From: Scylla paramamosain
Taxonomy: Eukaryota > Arthropoda > Malacostraca > Decapoda > Portunidae
NCBI RefSeq assembly: GCF_035594125.1
Contig: NW_026973750.1
Coordinates: 298,501-362,500, forward strand
Direction of reading: 5' to 3'
DNA: 64,000 nt
This document shows positions 1-12,399 of this stretch, one piece after another (positions within the stretch are counted from its first letter, which is position 1; each line of letters opens with the position of its first letter). The notes beneath the pieces are model-generated. The model saw only the letters and a program-made list of their open reading frames with translations, was not told where the DNA came from and searched no databases. Position numbers and translations under genes: made by a program.

Positions 1-910
1 TTACCAAAAACGTGTATTTTGAGTGTTTTTTCATATTGTTAGGTGCCAAAACGCCAAAATGTATGGAAGCCCACTAACTAACAAACAAAACTAAATTTAA
101 TGAAACGTGTCTTTTGAATGTTTATGAATCTGCTAGGTACCAGAATGCTAAAATGCATGGAAAGATCACCATATGGGAATAAAAAACACAAAAAAACATG
201 TAATTTGAGTGTTTTTGATCATGTTATAGATAAAAACGCTTAAATACATAAAAAAACCTTATGTTTGGGAAACGAAAGGATATTACGAGAAACGTGTATT
301 ATGAGTGTTTTTAAATTCCTTAAATACCAAAAAGCTAAAACCCACAAATAACACTCTTTATTTAGAAATAAATAAATAAATAAATAAAAAAATAAATTTT
401 TTTTGTTTTTTTTTTGTCATTCATCTTCATAGGTACCGAGATGACAAAATTCTGGGAAAATTCAGGGCAATTATATGATAAAAGAATATTATCAAAAAAG
501 TTGATTTTAGCTTTTTTTTCGGACTGTTATGTACCAAACCCTAAAGAGCATGCAAAGCCTCCTATATTAGGAAATTGAATGACTTTACCAGAAAATTGTC
601 TTTTGAGTGTTTTTCAGCATGTTAGGCACCAAAATGATAAATAATAATGAACTCACTCAATATGTGAATCCAAAACAAAATTAATTAAAACGTGTCGTCT
701 CAGTATTTTACGTAGAAAAACGCTTAAACAGATGCAAACCAACCAATATCAAGTAAAGGAAAAATATTACCAAAAAGGTACATTTTGAGTGTTTTTGAGC
801 TTGTTACCTACAAAAAAGGTGAAAATGGATGCAAACCACTCCCTATTGGGAAACAAAAGGACATTACGAGAAACGTGTATGAGTGTCTTATAATTTTCGA
901 GCAAAGGAAC

Positions 911-932
911 TTGTGGTTCACAAGAACCACAA
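911..932 (+). repeat. M5 hairpin, copy 1
   Basis: TTGTGGTTC, loop ACAA, GAACCACAA: a perfect 9-bp stem within a longer M5 variant. Confidence 0.8.
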
Positions 933-2489
933 AGCAAAAAACGCAAAAACTGGTGTATATAAAGAAGTTTCTTAGATACCAAAATGCTGAAACTCATGAA
1001 TAACAACAATCTTTATTGAGAAAAAAGAAAAACCTTACCAAAAGCATGTATTTTCAGTGTTTTTCACATTCTTAGCAAAATCCCAAATAGCATGCGAAAC
1101 TAGCTTTATGTGGGAAAAAAAATGACATTACCAGAAGTGTCTTTTGAGTGTTTTTGAGCGTGTTAGGCAATAAAGCACTAAAAAGCAGGGCAATCACATT
1201 ACATGGAAATAAAACCAACTTTGACCAAGAACTTGCCATTATGTGTTTTGAGCTCCTTACATACCAAAACGCTAAAACGCATGCAAAACACTCCTTTATG
1301 AAGAAGCAGAAAAACATTACAAAAAACATGTTTTAAGAGTTTTTGATCATGTTACCTATAAAAACGCTTAAATACATGCAAAGAAGCCTATCTTTCGGAA
1401 ACGAAAGGACATTACGAGAAACGTGTATTATGATTGTTTTTAAGTTTCTTAAGTACCAAAACGTTAAAAACCACAAATAACTCATTAAAGAGAAAAAAAA
1501 AAAAATAAATAAAAATTTGCATTTTTTTTGTATTGATTTTCATAAGTACCGACATGCCAAAATTCTGCCAAAATTCAGGGAATTTATGAGGAAAAAACAA
1601 CATTATCAAAAAAGTTAGTTATAGCTTTTTTTCGGATTGTTATTTACCAAACCCTAAAGTACATGCAAAGCCACTTATATGAGGAAATTAAACGAGTTTA
1701 CCAGAAACCTGTCTTTTCAGTGTTTTTCAGCATGTTAGGCACCAAACCGATAAATAATATGGAAGTCAGTCAATATGTGAATCCAAAACAAAATTACTGA
1801 AAACGTGTCTTTTCAGTGTTTCACATAGAAAAAAAGCTAAAAGGGATGCAAAGCAACAAATATGAAGAAATAGAATAACATTACCAAAAAGTATTTTTGA
1901 GCTTTTTACCTACAAAAAACGCGAAAATGGATGTAAAAGCACTCTATATTGAGAAGCAAAAGGACATTTAGAGAAACGTGTATAATGATTATTTTATAGT
2001 TTCACAAGAACCACAAGACAAAAAACGCAAAAACTCGTGTATATAGAGGTTTCTTACATACCAAAATGCTAAAACTCATGAATAACACTTTTAATTGAGA
2101 AACAGAACTACCTTACCAAATGTGTGTATTTTGAGTGTTTTTCACATTCTTAGTTACGAAAATCCCAAATTACATGCGAAACTAGCTTAATGTGGGAAAA
2201 AAATGACATTATCAGAAAAGTGTCTTTTGAGTGTTTTTAAGCGTGATATGCAACAATGCACTAAAAAACAGAATAATCACATTATATAGGAATAAAACTA
2301 ACTTTTACGAAGAAATTGCTTTTAAGTGTGTTTAACTCCTTACATACCAAAACGCTAAAACGCATGCAAAACACCCTTTATGGAGAAACAGAATAACATT
2401 ACCAAAAACATGTATTTTGCATGTTTTTTTGATCATGTTACCTATAAAAACGCTTAAAAAACATGCAAAGAACCCTATGTCTGTGAAAC

Positions 2490-2535
2490 GAAAGGACATA
2501 TAAAAAAAAAAATTAGCTTTTTTCCGGAATTATGT
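2490..2535 (+). repeat. Truncated linker: M9 joined to M1
   Basis: After GAAAGGACAT of M9 the sequence runs through A-rich bases straight into TTAGCTTTTTTCCGG of M1. M10, the T-rich linker and the GGTACC block are missing. A near-identical collapsed junction lies near 13485, about 11 kb away, with the same neighbours. Confidence 0.8.
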
Positions 2536-3154
2536 ACCAAACCCAGAAGTGCATGCAAAGCCATCTATATGGGGAAATTACAAGACTTTACCAGAAATCT
2601 GTCTTTTGAGTGTTTTTTCAGCAATTTCAACAATATTACTAAAAACGTGTCTTTTCAGTCATTTACGAAGAAAAACGCTAAAACGGATGCAAACCAACCA
2701 ATATCAAGAAATAGAATAACATTACCAAAAAGATATATTTTGAATGTTTTTCAGCTTGTTACCTAGAAAAAATGCGAAACAAGAACATTACGAGAAACGT
2801 GTATAATGAGTGTTTTATAGTTTCACACGAACCACAAGGCAAAAAGCGCAAAAACTCGTGTATATAGAGAAGTTTCTTACATACCAAAATGCTGAAATGC
2901 ATGAATAACACTTTTAATTGAGAAACAGAACTACCTTACTAAATGCGTGTATTTTTAGTGTTTTTTACATTCTTAGTTACCAAGACCCCAAATTCCATGC
3001 GAAACTAACTTTATGTGGGAAAAAAATGACATTACCAGAAAAGTGTCTGAGTGTTTTTGAGCATGTTAGGCAATAAAGCACTAAAAAGCAGGGCAATCAC
3101 ATTACATGGGAATAAAACCAACTTTTACGAAAAACTTGCCTTTTAGTGTTTTTG

Positions 3155-3636
3155 ACACGTATTTAGTAATTGTTTCTCAATTAATTGTTTCTCAATTAAG
3201 AGTGTTATTCATGAGTTTCAGCATTTTAGTACCTAGGAAGCTTCTCCATATACACGAGTTTTTGCGTTTTTTTGGCTTGTGGTTTTTTTGAACTATAAAA
3301 CATTCATTATACACTTTTCTCGCTATGTCCCTTTGTTTCCCAATATAGAGTGTTTTGTATCAATTTTGTGTTTTTTTGTATGTAACAAGCTCAAAAACAC
3401 TCAAAATATATATTTTTGGTAATGTTTTTTTCTGCTTCTTGATATTGGTTGGTTTGCATCAGTTTTACGTAAAACACTGAGAAGACACGTTTTCAGTAAT
3501 TTTCTTTTGGATTCCCACATATACGAGTAGTGAGTTCCTTATTATTTATCGTTTTGGTGCCTAACATGCTGAAAAACACTCAAAAGGCAGTTTTCTGGTA
3601 AGGTCTCTTATTTCATCATATGCGAGGCCTTGCATG
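3155..3636 (-). repeat. Inverted block, alpha type, copy 1
   Basis: Minus-oriented M6-start to M1-middle (CACGTATTTAGTAA at one end, GAGGCCTTGCATG at the other) placed between plus M8-start and plus M7. The same two junctions recur at 16215-16688 and 49059-49532, and mirrored at 54477-54952. An AATTGTTTCTCAATT-like duplication near 3170-3200 is private to this copy. Confidence 0.9.
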
Positions 3637-5578
3637 TCTTTTGAGTGTTTTTGAGGGTGTTACGCAATAAAGGACTAAAACGAAGGGCAATCACATTACA
3701 TGGGAATAAAACCAAATTTTACCAAGAACTTGCCTTTAAGTGTTTTTGAGCTCCTTACATACCAAAACGCTAAAATTCATGCAAAATACATTTTATGGAG
3801 AAAAAGAATAATATTACCAAATACATGTATTTTAAGTTTTTTTGATCATATTATCTATGAAAACGCTTAAATACATGCAAAGAACCTTATGTTTGGGAAA
3901 CGAAAGGACATTACGAGAAACGTGGATTATAGATGTTTTTTTTAAGTTCCTTTAGTACCTGAAAGCTAAAACCAACAAATAACACTCTTTATTTAGAAAA
4001 AAAGAAACAAAAAAAAAATGGATTTTTTTTATTATTCATCGTTATAGGTACCGAGATGCCAAAATTCTGCCAAAATTCAGGGAATTTGTGGAAAAAAGAA
4101 CATTACCAAAAAAGTTAATTATAGCTTTTTTTTCGGATTGTTATGTACCCTAAATAGCATGCAAAAACACCTATATAGGGAAGTTAAACGATTTTAACAG
4201 AAACCTGTCTTGTCAGTGTTTTTCAGCATGTTAGGCACCAAAACGATAAATAATATGAAAGTCAGTCAATATGTGAATGCAAAACAAAATTAGTGAAAAC
4301 GTGTCTTTTCAGTGTTTTACGTAGAAAACACTCAAGCGGATGCAAACCAACCTATATGATGAAATAGAATAACATTACCAAAAAGATATATTTTGAGTGT
4401 TTTTGAGCTTGTTACCAACAAAAAATGCAAAAATGGGTGTAAAGTACTCTATATTAGGAAACAAAAGGACATTACGAGAAACGTATATAATAAGTGTTTT
4501 ATAGTTTTAAAAGAACCACAAGGCAATAAACGTAAAAACTCGTGTATATAGAGAAATTTCTTACATACCGAAATGATGAAATGCATGAATAACACTTTTA
4601 ATCGATAAACATAACTACCTTACCAAATTGTGTATTTTGAGTGTTTTTCACATTCTTAGTTACGAAAATGCCAAATTACTTGCGAAACTACCTTCATATG
4701 GGAAAAAAAATGACAATACCAAAAAAGTGTGTTTTTAGTGTTTTTGAGCGTGATATGCAATAAAGCACTAAAAAGTAGAAAAATCACATTACATGGGAAT
4801 AAAACCAACTTTTACGAAGAACTTGCCTTTAAGTGTTTTTAACTCCTTACATACCAAATCGCTAAAACGCATGCAAAACACCCTTTATGGAGAAACATAA
4901 TAACATTTGAGTGTTTTTGATCATGTAACCTATAAAAACGCTTAAATACAAGTAAAGAACCCTATGTTTGTATAACAAAAGGACATTACGAAAATCGTGT
5001 ATTATGAGTGTTTTTAAGTTCCTCAAGTACCAAAAAGCTAAAACCCACAAATAACACTCTTTATAGAGAGAATCTTTTTTTTTTGTTATTCATCTTCACA
5101 GGCACCGAGATGCCAAAATTCTTTCTAAATTCATGGAAATTTTGTAAAAAAAAAATAAATAAATAATTAATTTTAGCTTTTTCCGGAGTTATGTACAAAC
5201 CCTGAAGTGTAGGCAAATCCACCTATATGGGGAAATTACACGACTTTACCAGAAACCTGTCTTTTGAGTGTTTTTCAGCAATTTCAACAATATTACTGAA
5301 AACGTGTCTTTTCAGTGATTTACGTAGAAAAACGCTAAAACGATATATTTTGATGTGTTTTTGAGCTTGTTACCTACAAAAAATGCAAAAATGGATAGAC
5401 AGCACTTTATATTGGCAAAGAAAAGGACATTACGAGAAACGTGTATGAGTGTTTTATAGTTTGACAAGAACCATAAGGTAAAAAGCTAAAAAAATCGTGT
5501 ACATAAAGAAGTTTCTTACATACTAAAAAGCTGAAACTCATGAATAACACTTTTAATTTTGAAACAGAAATACCTTAC

Positions 5579-5660
5579 GAAATGTGTGTATTAGAAAAGT
5601 TTCTTACATACCGAAATGCTGGAACTTATGAATAACACTTTTAATTAAGAAATAGAACAA
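5579..5660 (+). repeat. Partial duplication of the M5 tail
   Basis: A short M6 start (AAATGTGTGTATTAG) is interrupted and followed by a second M5 tail (AGTTTCTTACATACC, TGCTGGAACTTATG). The same extra element of about 80 bp lies near 18650-18720 and 58090-58160, and inverted near 45050 and 52440. It is a useful tag for one HOR lineage. Confidence 0.75.
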
Positions 5661-7724
5661 CCTTACTAAATGCCTGTGTTTTGAGGTTTTTTCACATTCT
5701 TAGTTACCAAAACCCCAAATTCCATGCAAAACTAGCTTTATGTGGGAAAAAAAAAATGATATTATCAGAAAAGTGTCTTTTGAGTGTTTTTGAGCGTGTT
5801 AGGCAATAAAGCACTAAAAACCAGGGTAATCACATTACATTGTAATAAAAACAACTTTTACCAATAACTTGCTTTTAAGTGTTTTGGAGCTCATTACATA
5901 CCAAAACCCTAAAACGCATGCAAAACACCTTTTATGGAGAAACAAAATAAAATTACCAAAAACATATATTTTAAGGGTTTTAATCATGTTATCTATAAAA
6001 ACGCTTAAATACATACAAAGAACCTTATGTTTGCGAAACGAAATGACATTACGAGAAATGAGTATTATAAGTGTTTTTAAGTTCCTTAAGTACCAAAAAG
6101 CTAAAACCCACAAATAACACTCTTTATTTAGAAAAACCGAAATAAAAAAATAAAAAAATAGGAATTTTTTTTTTTTTTTTTTTTGTTATTCATCTTCATA
6201 GTACCGAGATGCCAAAAATCTGGGAAAATTCAGGGCAATCGTATGGTAAAAGAATATTATCAAAAAAGTTAATTTCAGCTTTTTTTTTCGGACTGTTATG
6301 TACCAAACCCTAAAGTGCATGCAAAGCCTCATATATTAGGAAATTAAACGACATTACCAGAAATCTGTGTTTTGAGTGTTTTTTTTAGCGTGTTAGGCAC
6401 CAAAACGATAAATAATAAGGAACTCACTCTATATGGGAATCCAAAACAAAGTTACTGAAAACGTGTCTTTTCAGTGTTTTACGTAAAAAAACGCTGAAAC
6501 GGATGCAAAGCAACTAATATCAAGAAATAGAAAAACGTTACTAAAAAGGTATATTTTGAGTGTTTTTGAGCTTGTTACCTACAAAAAAACGAAAATTGAT
6601 GCAAAGCACTCTATATTACGAAACAAAAGGACATTGCAAGAAAAGTGTATAATGAATGTTTTATAGTTCAAAAGAACAACAAGGCAAAAAACGCAAAATC
6701 TCGTGTATATGGAGAGGTTTCCTAGATACTAAAATGCTAAAACTCGTGTATAACACTCCTAATTGAGAAACAGAACAACCTTAATAAATGCGTGTATTTT
6801 GAGTGCTCTTCACATTCTTAGTTACCAAAACCCTAAATTGCATGCGAAAATAGATTTGTGGGAAAAAAAATGACTTTACCAGAAAAGTGTCTTCTGAGTG
6901 TTTTTGAGTGTGATAGGCAATAAAGCACTAAAAAAGAGGGCAATCACATTACATTGAAATAAAACCAATTTTTAACAAGAACTTGCCTTTAAGTGTATTT
7001 GAGCTCCTTATATACCAAAACACTAAAATGCCTGCAAAATACACTTTATGGTGAAAAAGAATAACATTACCAAAACATGTATTTTGAGTGTTTTTGATCA
7101 TGTTACCGATAAAAACGCTTAAATACATGCAAAGAATCCTATTTTTTGGAAACAAAAGGACATTACGAGAAACGTGTATTTTGAGTGTTTTTAAGTTCAT
7201 TAAGTACGAAAAAGCTAAAAGCAACAAATTACACTCTTTATTGAGAAAAAAAAATAAATAAAAAAGTACAATATTTTTTTTTCATTTGTATACATCTTCA
7301 CAGGTAAGGAGGTGCCAATATTCGGGCAAAGTTCAGGAAATTATATGAAATAAGAACATTATCAAAAAAGTTAAATTTAGGGTTTTTTTTTTCGGACTGT
7401 TATGTAACAAACCCCTAAATTGCATGCAAAGCCACCTATATAGGGAAATTAAACGTCTTTGCCAGAAAACTGTCTTATGAGTGTTTTTCAGCATGTTAGG
7501 AACCAACACGATAAATCCCAAGGAAGTCAATCTATATGGGAATTCAAAACAAAATTACTGAAAACCTGTCTTTTCGGTGTTTTACGTAGAAAACGCTAAA
7601 ACGGATGCAAACCAACCAAAATAAAGAAATAGAATAACATTACCAAAAAGGTATATTTTGAGAGTTTTTGAAATTCTTACCTACAAAAAACGCGAAAATG
7701 GATGGAAAGCACTCTATACTGGGA

Positions 7725-7750
7725 AGCAAAAGGCATCAAAAAGAATGTTA
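7725..7750 (+). repeat. Collapsed junction M4 to M2, copy 1
   Basis: GGGAAGCAAAAGGCATC of M4 runs directly into AAAAAGAATGTTAGGCACC of M2, skipping the rest of that unit and the next M1. The same junction occurs at about 61486-61510 and, inverted, at about 41865-41890, so these three places share a single ancestor. Confidence 0.8.
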
Positions 7751-8367
7751 GGCACCAAAACGATAAATAATATGAAAGTCACTCTATATGGAAATCCAAA
7801 ACAAAATTACTGGAAACGCGTCTTTTAAAAGATTTACGTAGAAAAACGCTTAAATGGATGAAAACTGACCAATATGAAGAAATAGAATAACATTACCAAA
7901 AAACTATATTTTGTGTGTTCTAGAGCTTGTTACATTAAAAAAAAAAAAACGCGAATATGGATGCGAAGCACTCTATATAAGGAAAAAAAAGGACATAACG
8001 AGAAAAAAGTATCATGAATATTTTATAGTTTCACCAGAATCACAAGACAAAAAACGCAAACCTCGACTGTATGGAGAAGTTTCTAAGATACCAAAATACT
8101 GAAACTCATGAATAACACTCTTAATCAAGATACAGAACAACATTACTAAATCCGTGTATTTTGAGTGTTTTTTTTTACATTCTTAGTTACCAAAACCCCA
8201 AATTCCATGCGAAACTAGCTTAATGTGGGAAAAAAATGACATTACCAGAAAAGTGTCTTTGAGTGTTTTTGAGTGTGTTAGGCAATAAAGCACTGAAAAG
8301 CAGGGCAATCACATTAAATGGGAATAAAACCAACTTTTACGAAGAACTTGCCTTTTAGTATTTTTGA

Positions 8368-8814
8368 CACGCATTTAGTAAGGTTGCTCTGTTTCTCAAT
8401 TAAGAGTTTCAGCATATACACGAGTTTTTGCGTTTTTTGCCTTGTGTTTTTTTTTTTTTTTTGAACTATAAAACATTCATTATACACTTTTCTCGCAATG
8501 TCACTTTGTTTCCCAATATAGATTGCTTTGTATCCATTTTCGCGTTTTTTTGTAGGTAGCAAGCTCAAAAACACTCAAAATATACATTTTTATTAAATGT
8601 TTTTCTGCTTCTTGATATTGGTTGGTTTGTATCAGTTTTAGCGTTTTTCTACGTAAAACACTGAAAAGACACGTTTTTAGTAATTTATTTTTGGATTCCC
8701 ACATAGAGTGAGTTCCTTATCATTTATCGTTTTGGTGCCTAACATGCTGAAAAACACTCAAAAGACAGATTTCTGGTAAGGTCTTTGATTTCCTCAAATG
8801 GGACGCTTTGCATG
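8368..8814 (-). repeat. Inverted block, beta type, copy 1
   Basis: Same breakpoints as the alpha blocks, but with CACGCATTTAGTAAGGTTGC at one end and GGACGCTTTGCATG at the other, and a shortened M5 part. Beta relatives lie at 25862-26325 and 62115-62416, and mirrored at 28124-28607 and 41037-41247. Confidence 0.9.
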
Positions 8815-11471
8815 TGTTTTCAGTGTTTTTGAGCGTCTTACGCAATAAAGCACTAAAAGCCAGGGTAATCACATTACATGGGAATAAAAGGAAATTTTAC
8901 CAAGAACTTGCCTTTAAGTGTTTTTGAGCTCCTTACGTACCAAAACACTAAAACGCATCCAAAATACTTTTATGGAGAAACAGAAATACATTACCAAATA
9001 CATGTATTTTGAGTGTTTTTGATCATGTTATCTATAAAAACGCTTAATTACATGTAAAGAACCTTATGTTTGGGAAACGAAAGAACATTACGAGAAACGT
9101 GTATTATGAGTGATTTTTAAGTTCCTTTAGTACCAAAAAGCTAAAACCCACAAATAACACTCTTTAGAAAAAATAAACAAATAAATAAAAAAAATAAGAA
9201 AATGGGTTTTTTTTTGTTTTGTTATTCATCTTTATAGGTACCGAGATGCCAAAATTCTGCAACAATTCAGGGAATTTATGTGGAAAAAAGAAGATTATCG
9301 TAAAAGTTAATTATAGCTTTTTTCTCGGATTGTTATGTACCAAACCCTAAAGTGCATGCACAGCCACCTATATAGGGAAGTTAAACGACTTTACCAGAAA
9401 CCTGTCTTTTCAGTGTTTTCAGCATGTTAGGTAGGCACCAAAAACGATAAATAATTTGTAAGTCAGTCAATATATGAATCCAAAAGAAAATTACTGAAAA
9501 CGTGTCTTTTCAGTGTTTTACGTAGAAAAACGCTAAAGCGGATACAAACCATCCTATATGAATAAATACAATAACATTACCAAAAAGATATATTTTGAGT
9601 GTTTTTGATCTTGTTACCTACAAAAAAATGCCAAAATGGATGTAAAGCACTCTATATTAGGAAACAAAAGGACATTACGAGAAACGTGTAAAATGAGTGT
9701 TTTATAGTTTTAAAAGAACCACAAGGCAATAAACGCAAAAACTCGTGTATATAGAGAAATTTCTTACATACCAAAATGAATAAATGCATGAATAACAGTT
9801 TTAATCGAAAGCAGAACTACCTTACCAAATTGTGTATTTTGAGTGTTTTTCACATTCTTAGTTACGAAAATGCCAAATTACATGCGAAAATAGCTTCATG
9901 TGGGAAAAAACATGACATTACCAAAAAAGTATCTTTTGAGTGTTTTCAGCGTGATATGCAACAAAGCTCTAAAAAGCAGAACGATCACATTACATGAGAA
10001 TAAAACCCACTTTTACGAAGTACTTTTTAACCCCTTATATACCAAACCGCTAAAACGCATGCAAAACAAACTTTATGGAGAAACAGAATAACATTACCAA
10101 AAACATATATTTTGAGTGTTTTTTATCATGTTATCTATAAAAACGCTCAAGTACATGGAAAGAACATTATATTTGAGAAACAAAAGGACATTACAAGAAG
10201 CGTGTATTATGAGTGTTTTTTTAAGTTCCTTAAGTACCAAAAAGCTAAAACACACAAATAACACTCTTTATATAAAAAAAAGTAAAATAAATAGGATTTT
10301 TTTTTTGTTATTCATCTTCATAGGTATTCTGGGAAAATTCTGGGAAAATTCAGGGCAATTATGTGATTAATGAATATTATCAAAAAAGTTAATTTCAGCT
10401 TTTTTTTTCGGACTGTTATGTACCACACTCTAAAGTACATGCAAAGCCTTCAATATGTTGAAATTAAACGACCTTACCAGAATTCTCTGTTTTAAGTGTT
10501 TTTTTAGCATGTTAGGCACAAAAACGATAAATAATAAGGAACTCACTCTATATGGGAATCCAAAACAAACTTACTGAAAACGTGTCTTCTCAGTGTTTTA
10601 CGTAGAAAAACGTTAAAACGGATGGAAACGAACCAATATCAAGAAATAGAAAAACGTTACCAAAAAGGTATATTTTGAGTGTTTTTGAGCTTTTTACCTA
10701 CAAAAAACGCGAAAATTGATGCAAAACACTCTATATTGAGAAACAAAAGGACATTGCAAGAAAAGTGTATAACGAGTGTTTTATAGTTCAAAAGAACCCC
10801 AAAGCAAAAAACGCAAAAACTCGTGTATATGGAGTAGTTTCCTAGATAAGAAAATGCTGAAACTCATGAATAACACTGTTAATTGAGAAACAGAACAACC
10901 TTACTAAATGCGTGTATTTTGAGTGCTTCTCACATTCTTAGTTACCCAAAACCCAAATTCATTGCTAAACCAGCTTTATGTGGTAAAAAAAAAAAAAAAA
11001 AAGCATTTTCAGAAAAGTTTCTATTGAATGTTTTTGAGCGTGATAATCAATAAAGCACTTAAAAGAAGGGCAATCACATTACATGGGAACAAAAACCAAT
11101 GTTTACCAAGAACTTGCCTTTAAGTGTTTTTGAGCTCCTTATATACCAAAACGCTAAAACGCATGCAAAACACACTTTATGGAAAAACAAACATATTTTG
11201 AGTGTTTTTGATCATTTTACCAATACATCGCTTAAATACATGCTAAGAACCCTATTTGTGGAAAACGAAAGGACATTACGAGAACTTGTATTATGAGTGT
11301 TTTTAAATTCATTAAGAACCAAAAAGCTAAAAGCCACAAATAACTCTCTATTGAGAAAAAATAAATAAATAAAAAAACACGATATTTTTTTTTCTTTCTT
11401 ATTCATCTTCACAGGTACCGAGATGCCAAAATTCGGGCAAAATTCATGAAATTTTGTGGAATAAGAACATT

Positions 11472-11569
11472 ATCAAAAAAGATAATTTTAGCTTTTTTTT
11501 CTTCGACTGTTATGTAGCAAACCCTATAGTGCATGGAAAACCACCTATATGGGGAAATCAAACGTCTTT
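11472..11569 (+). repeat. Monomer M1 (exemplar unit)
   Basis: Begins ATCAAAAAAG and carries the AGCTTTTTTTTCGGACTGTTATGTACC signature (here a CTTCGACTG variant) and a CCTATATGGGGAAAT block. M1 directly follows the linker. M1 tails also form the inner end of the recurrent inverted blocks, where GGCTTTGCATG joins M7 sequence. Confidence 0.75.
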
Positions 11570-11665
11570 GCCAGAAAACTGTCTTATGAGTGTTTTTCAG
11601 CATGTTAGGCACAAAAACGATAAATAATATGGAAGTCACTTTATATGGGAATCTAAAACAAAATT
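11570..11665 (+). repeat. Monomer M2 (exemplar unit)
   Basis: Recognised by CAGCATGTTAGGCAC followed by ACGATAAATAAT and the GGGAATCCAAAACAAAATT end. This monomer contains the pentamer TTAGG in its normal sequence, which matters when judging the CCTAA tract at 37951. Confidence 0.75.
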
Positions 11666-11755
11666 ACTGAAAACGTGTCTTTTCGGTGTTTTACGTAGAA
11701 AAACGCTAAATCGGATGCAAACCATCCAATATGAAAAAAAAATTAGAATAACATT
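11666..11755 (+). repeat. Monomer M3 (exemplar unit)
   Basis: The shortest monomer, about 88-90 bp. Recognised by CAGTGTTTTACGTAGAAAAA (here CGGTGTTTTACG) and the ACCAACCAATATGAAG or ATATCAAG block. In other units the T in TATGAAGAA is replaced by TATCAAGAA, a variant that helps tell HOR lineages apart. Confidence 0.75.
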
Positions 11756-11852
11756 ACCAAAAAGGTATTTTTTAAGTTTTTTTGAGCTTGTTACCTACAA
11801 AAAAGGTGAAAATGGATGCAAACCACTCCCTATTGGGAAACAAAGGGACATT
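11756..11852 (+). repeat. Monomer M4 (exemplar unit)
   Basis: Recognised by AAAGGTATATTTTGAGTG, GAGCTTGTTACCTAC and AAAAAACGCGAAAATGGATG. M4 is a frequent site of unit-collapsing junctions, for example M4 joined to M2 near 7735 and in its relatives. Confidence 0.75.
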
Positions 11853-12022
11853 ACGAGAAACGTGTATAATGAGTGTCTTATTATTTTTGAGCAAAAGAAC
11901 TTGTGGTTCACAAGAACCACAAGGCAAAAAACGCAAAAACTCGTGTATATAAAGAAGTTTCTTAGATACCGAAATGCTGAAACTCATGAATAACAATCTT
12001 TATTGAGAAAAAGAAAAACCTT
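11853..12022 (+). repeat. Monomer M5, long variant with hairpin (exemplar unit)
   Basis: M5 is the extended internal monomer, typically about 148 bp, with GTTTTATAGTTTCACAAG, CGCAAAAACTCGTGTATAT and GCTGAAACTCATGAATAAC blocks. This copy is about 22 bp longer because it carries the TTGTGGTTC / GAACCACAA hairpin at 11901-11922. The extra length over a normal monomer looks like a fused second half-monomer. Confidence 0.75.
11901..11922 (+). repeat. M5 hairpin, copy 2
   Basis: Identical 9-bp stem and ACAA loop, 10,990 bp after the first copy. Confidence 0.8.
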
Positions 12023-12114
12023 ACCAAAACCGTGTATTTTCAGTGTTTTTCACATTCTTAGCAAAATCCCAAATAGCATGCGAAACTAGCTTTATGTGGG
12101 AAAAAAATGACATT
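12023..12114 (+). repeat. Monomer M6 (exemplar unit)
   Basis: Recognised by GTGTTTTTCACATTCTTAG, then CCCCAAATT (here ATCCCAAAT) and CTAGCTTTATGTGGGAAAA. Its first bases (AAATGCGTG) form the outer end of the recurrent inverted blocks. Confidence 0.75.
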
Positions 12115-12208
12115 GCCAGAAGTGTCTTTTGAGTGTTTTTGAGCGTGTTAGGCAATAAAGCACTAAAAAGCAGGGCAATCCCATTACATGGGAATAAAAC
12201 CAACTTTG
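12115..12208 (+). repeat. Monomer M7 (exemplar unit)
   Basis: Recognised by GAGCGTGTTAGGCAATAAAG, CACTAAAAAGCAGGGCAATC and ACATTACATGGGAATAAAAC. M7 flanks the inner breakpoint of every recurrent inverted block. It also contains TTAGG. Confidence 0.75.
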
Positions 12209-12304
12209 ACCAAGAACTTGCCATTATGTGTTTTGAGCTCCTTACATACCAAAACGCTAAAACGCATGCAAAACACTCCTTTATGGAGAAGCAAAAAAAA
12301 CATT
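12209..12304 (+). repeat. Monomer M8 (exemplar unit)
   Basis: Recognised by ACCAAGAACTTGCCTTTAAG (here a CCATTATGTG variant shared with 1230 and, inverted, about 30440), GAGCTCCTTACATACC and ACGCTAAAACGCATGCAAAA. The shared variant links this unit to the other two places. Confidence 0.75.
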
Positions 12305-12399
12305 ACGAAAAACATGTTTTAAGTGTTTTTGATCATGTTACCTATAAAAACGCTTAAATACATGCAAAGAAACCTATCTTTCGGAAACGAAAGGATATT
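12305..12399 (+). repeat. Monomer M9 (exemplar unit)
   Basis: Recognised by GTGTTTTTGATCATGTTACC, TATAAAAACGCTTAAATACA and GGGAAACGAAAGGACATT. The TGATCATG palindrome lies at the P1 turn-around near 26540. Confidence 0.75.

Larger units (their letters stand above)
1..3154 (+). repeat. Plus-oriented array block 1
   Basis: HOR units on the plus strand with linkers near 432 and 1545 and a truncated one near 2495. It ends inside the first bases of an M8 copy (GTGTTTTTGA), where the strand flips. The 430-790 part matches, inverted, 31990-32380, including the private GATGACAAAATTC variant. Confidence 0.9.
3637..8367 (+). repeat. Plus-oriented array block 2
   Basis: HOR units with linkers near 4046, 5100, 6199 and 7304. 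It includes the partial M5 duplication near 5580-5650 and the collapsed M4/M2 junction near 7735. From about 5100 on, this block has the same order of variants as 57.6-62.1 kb, which carries one extra HOR unit. Confidence 0.9.
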
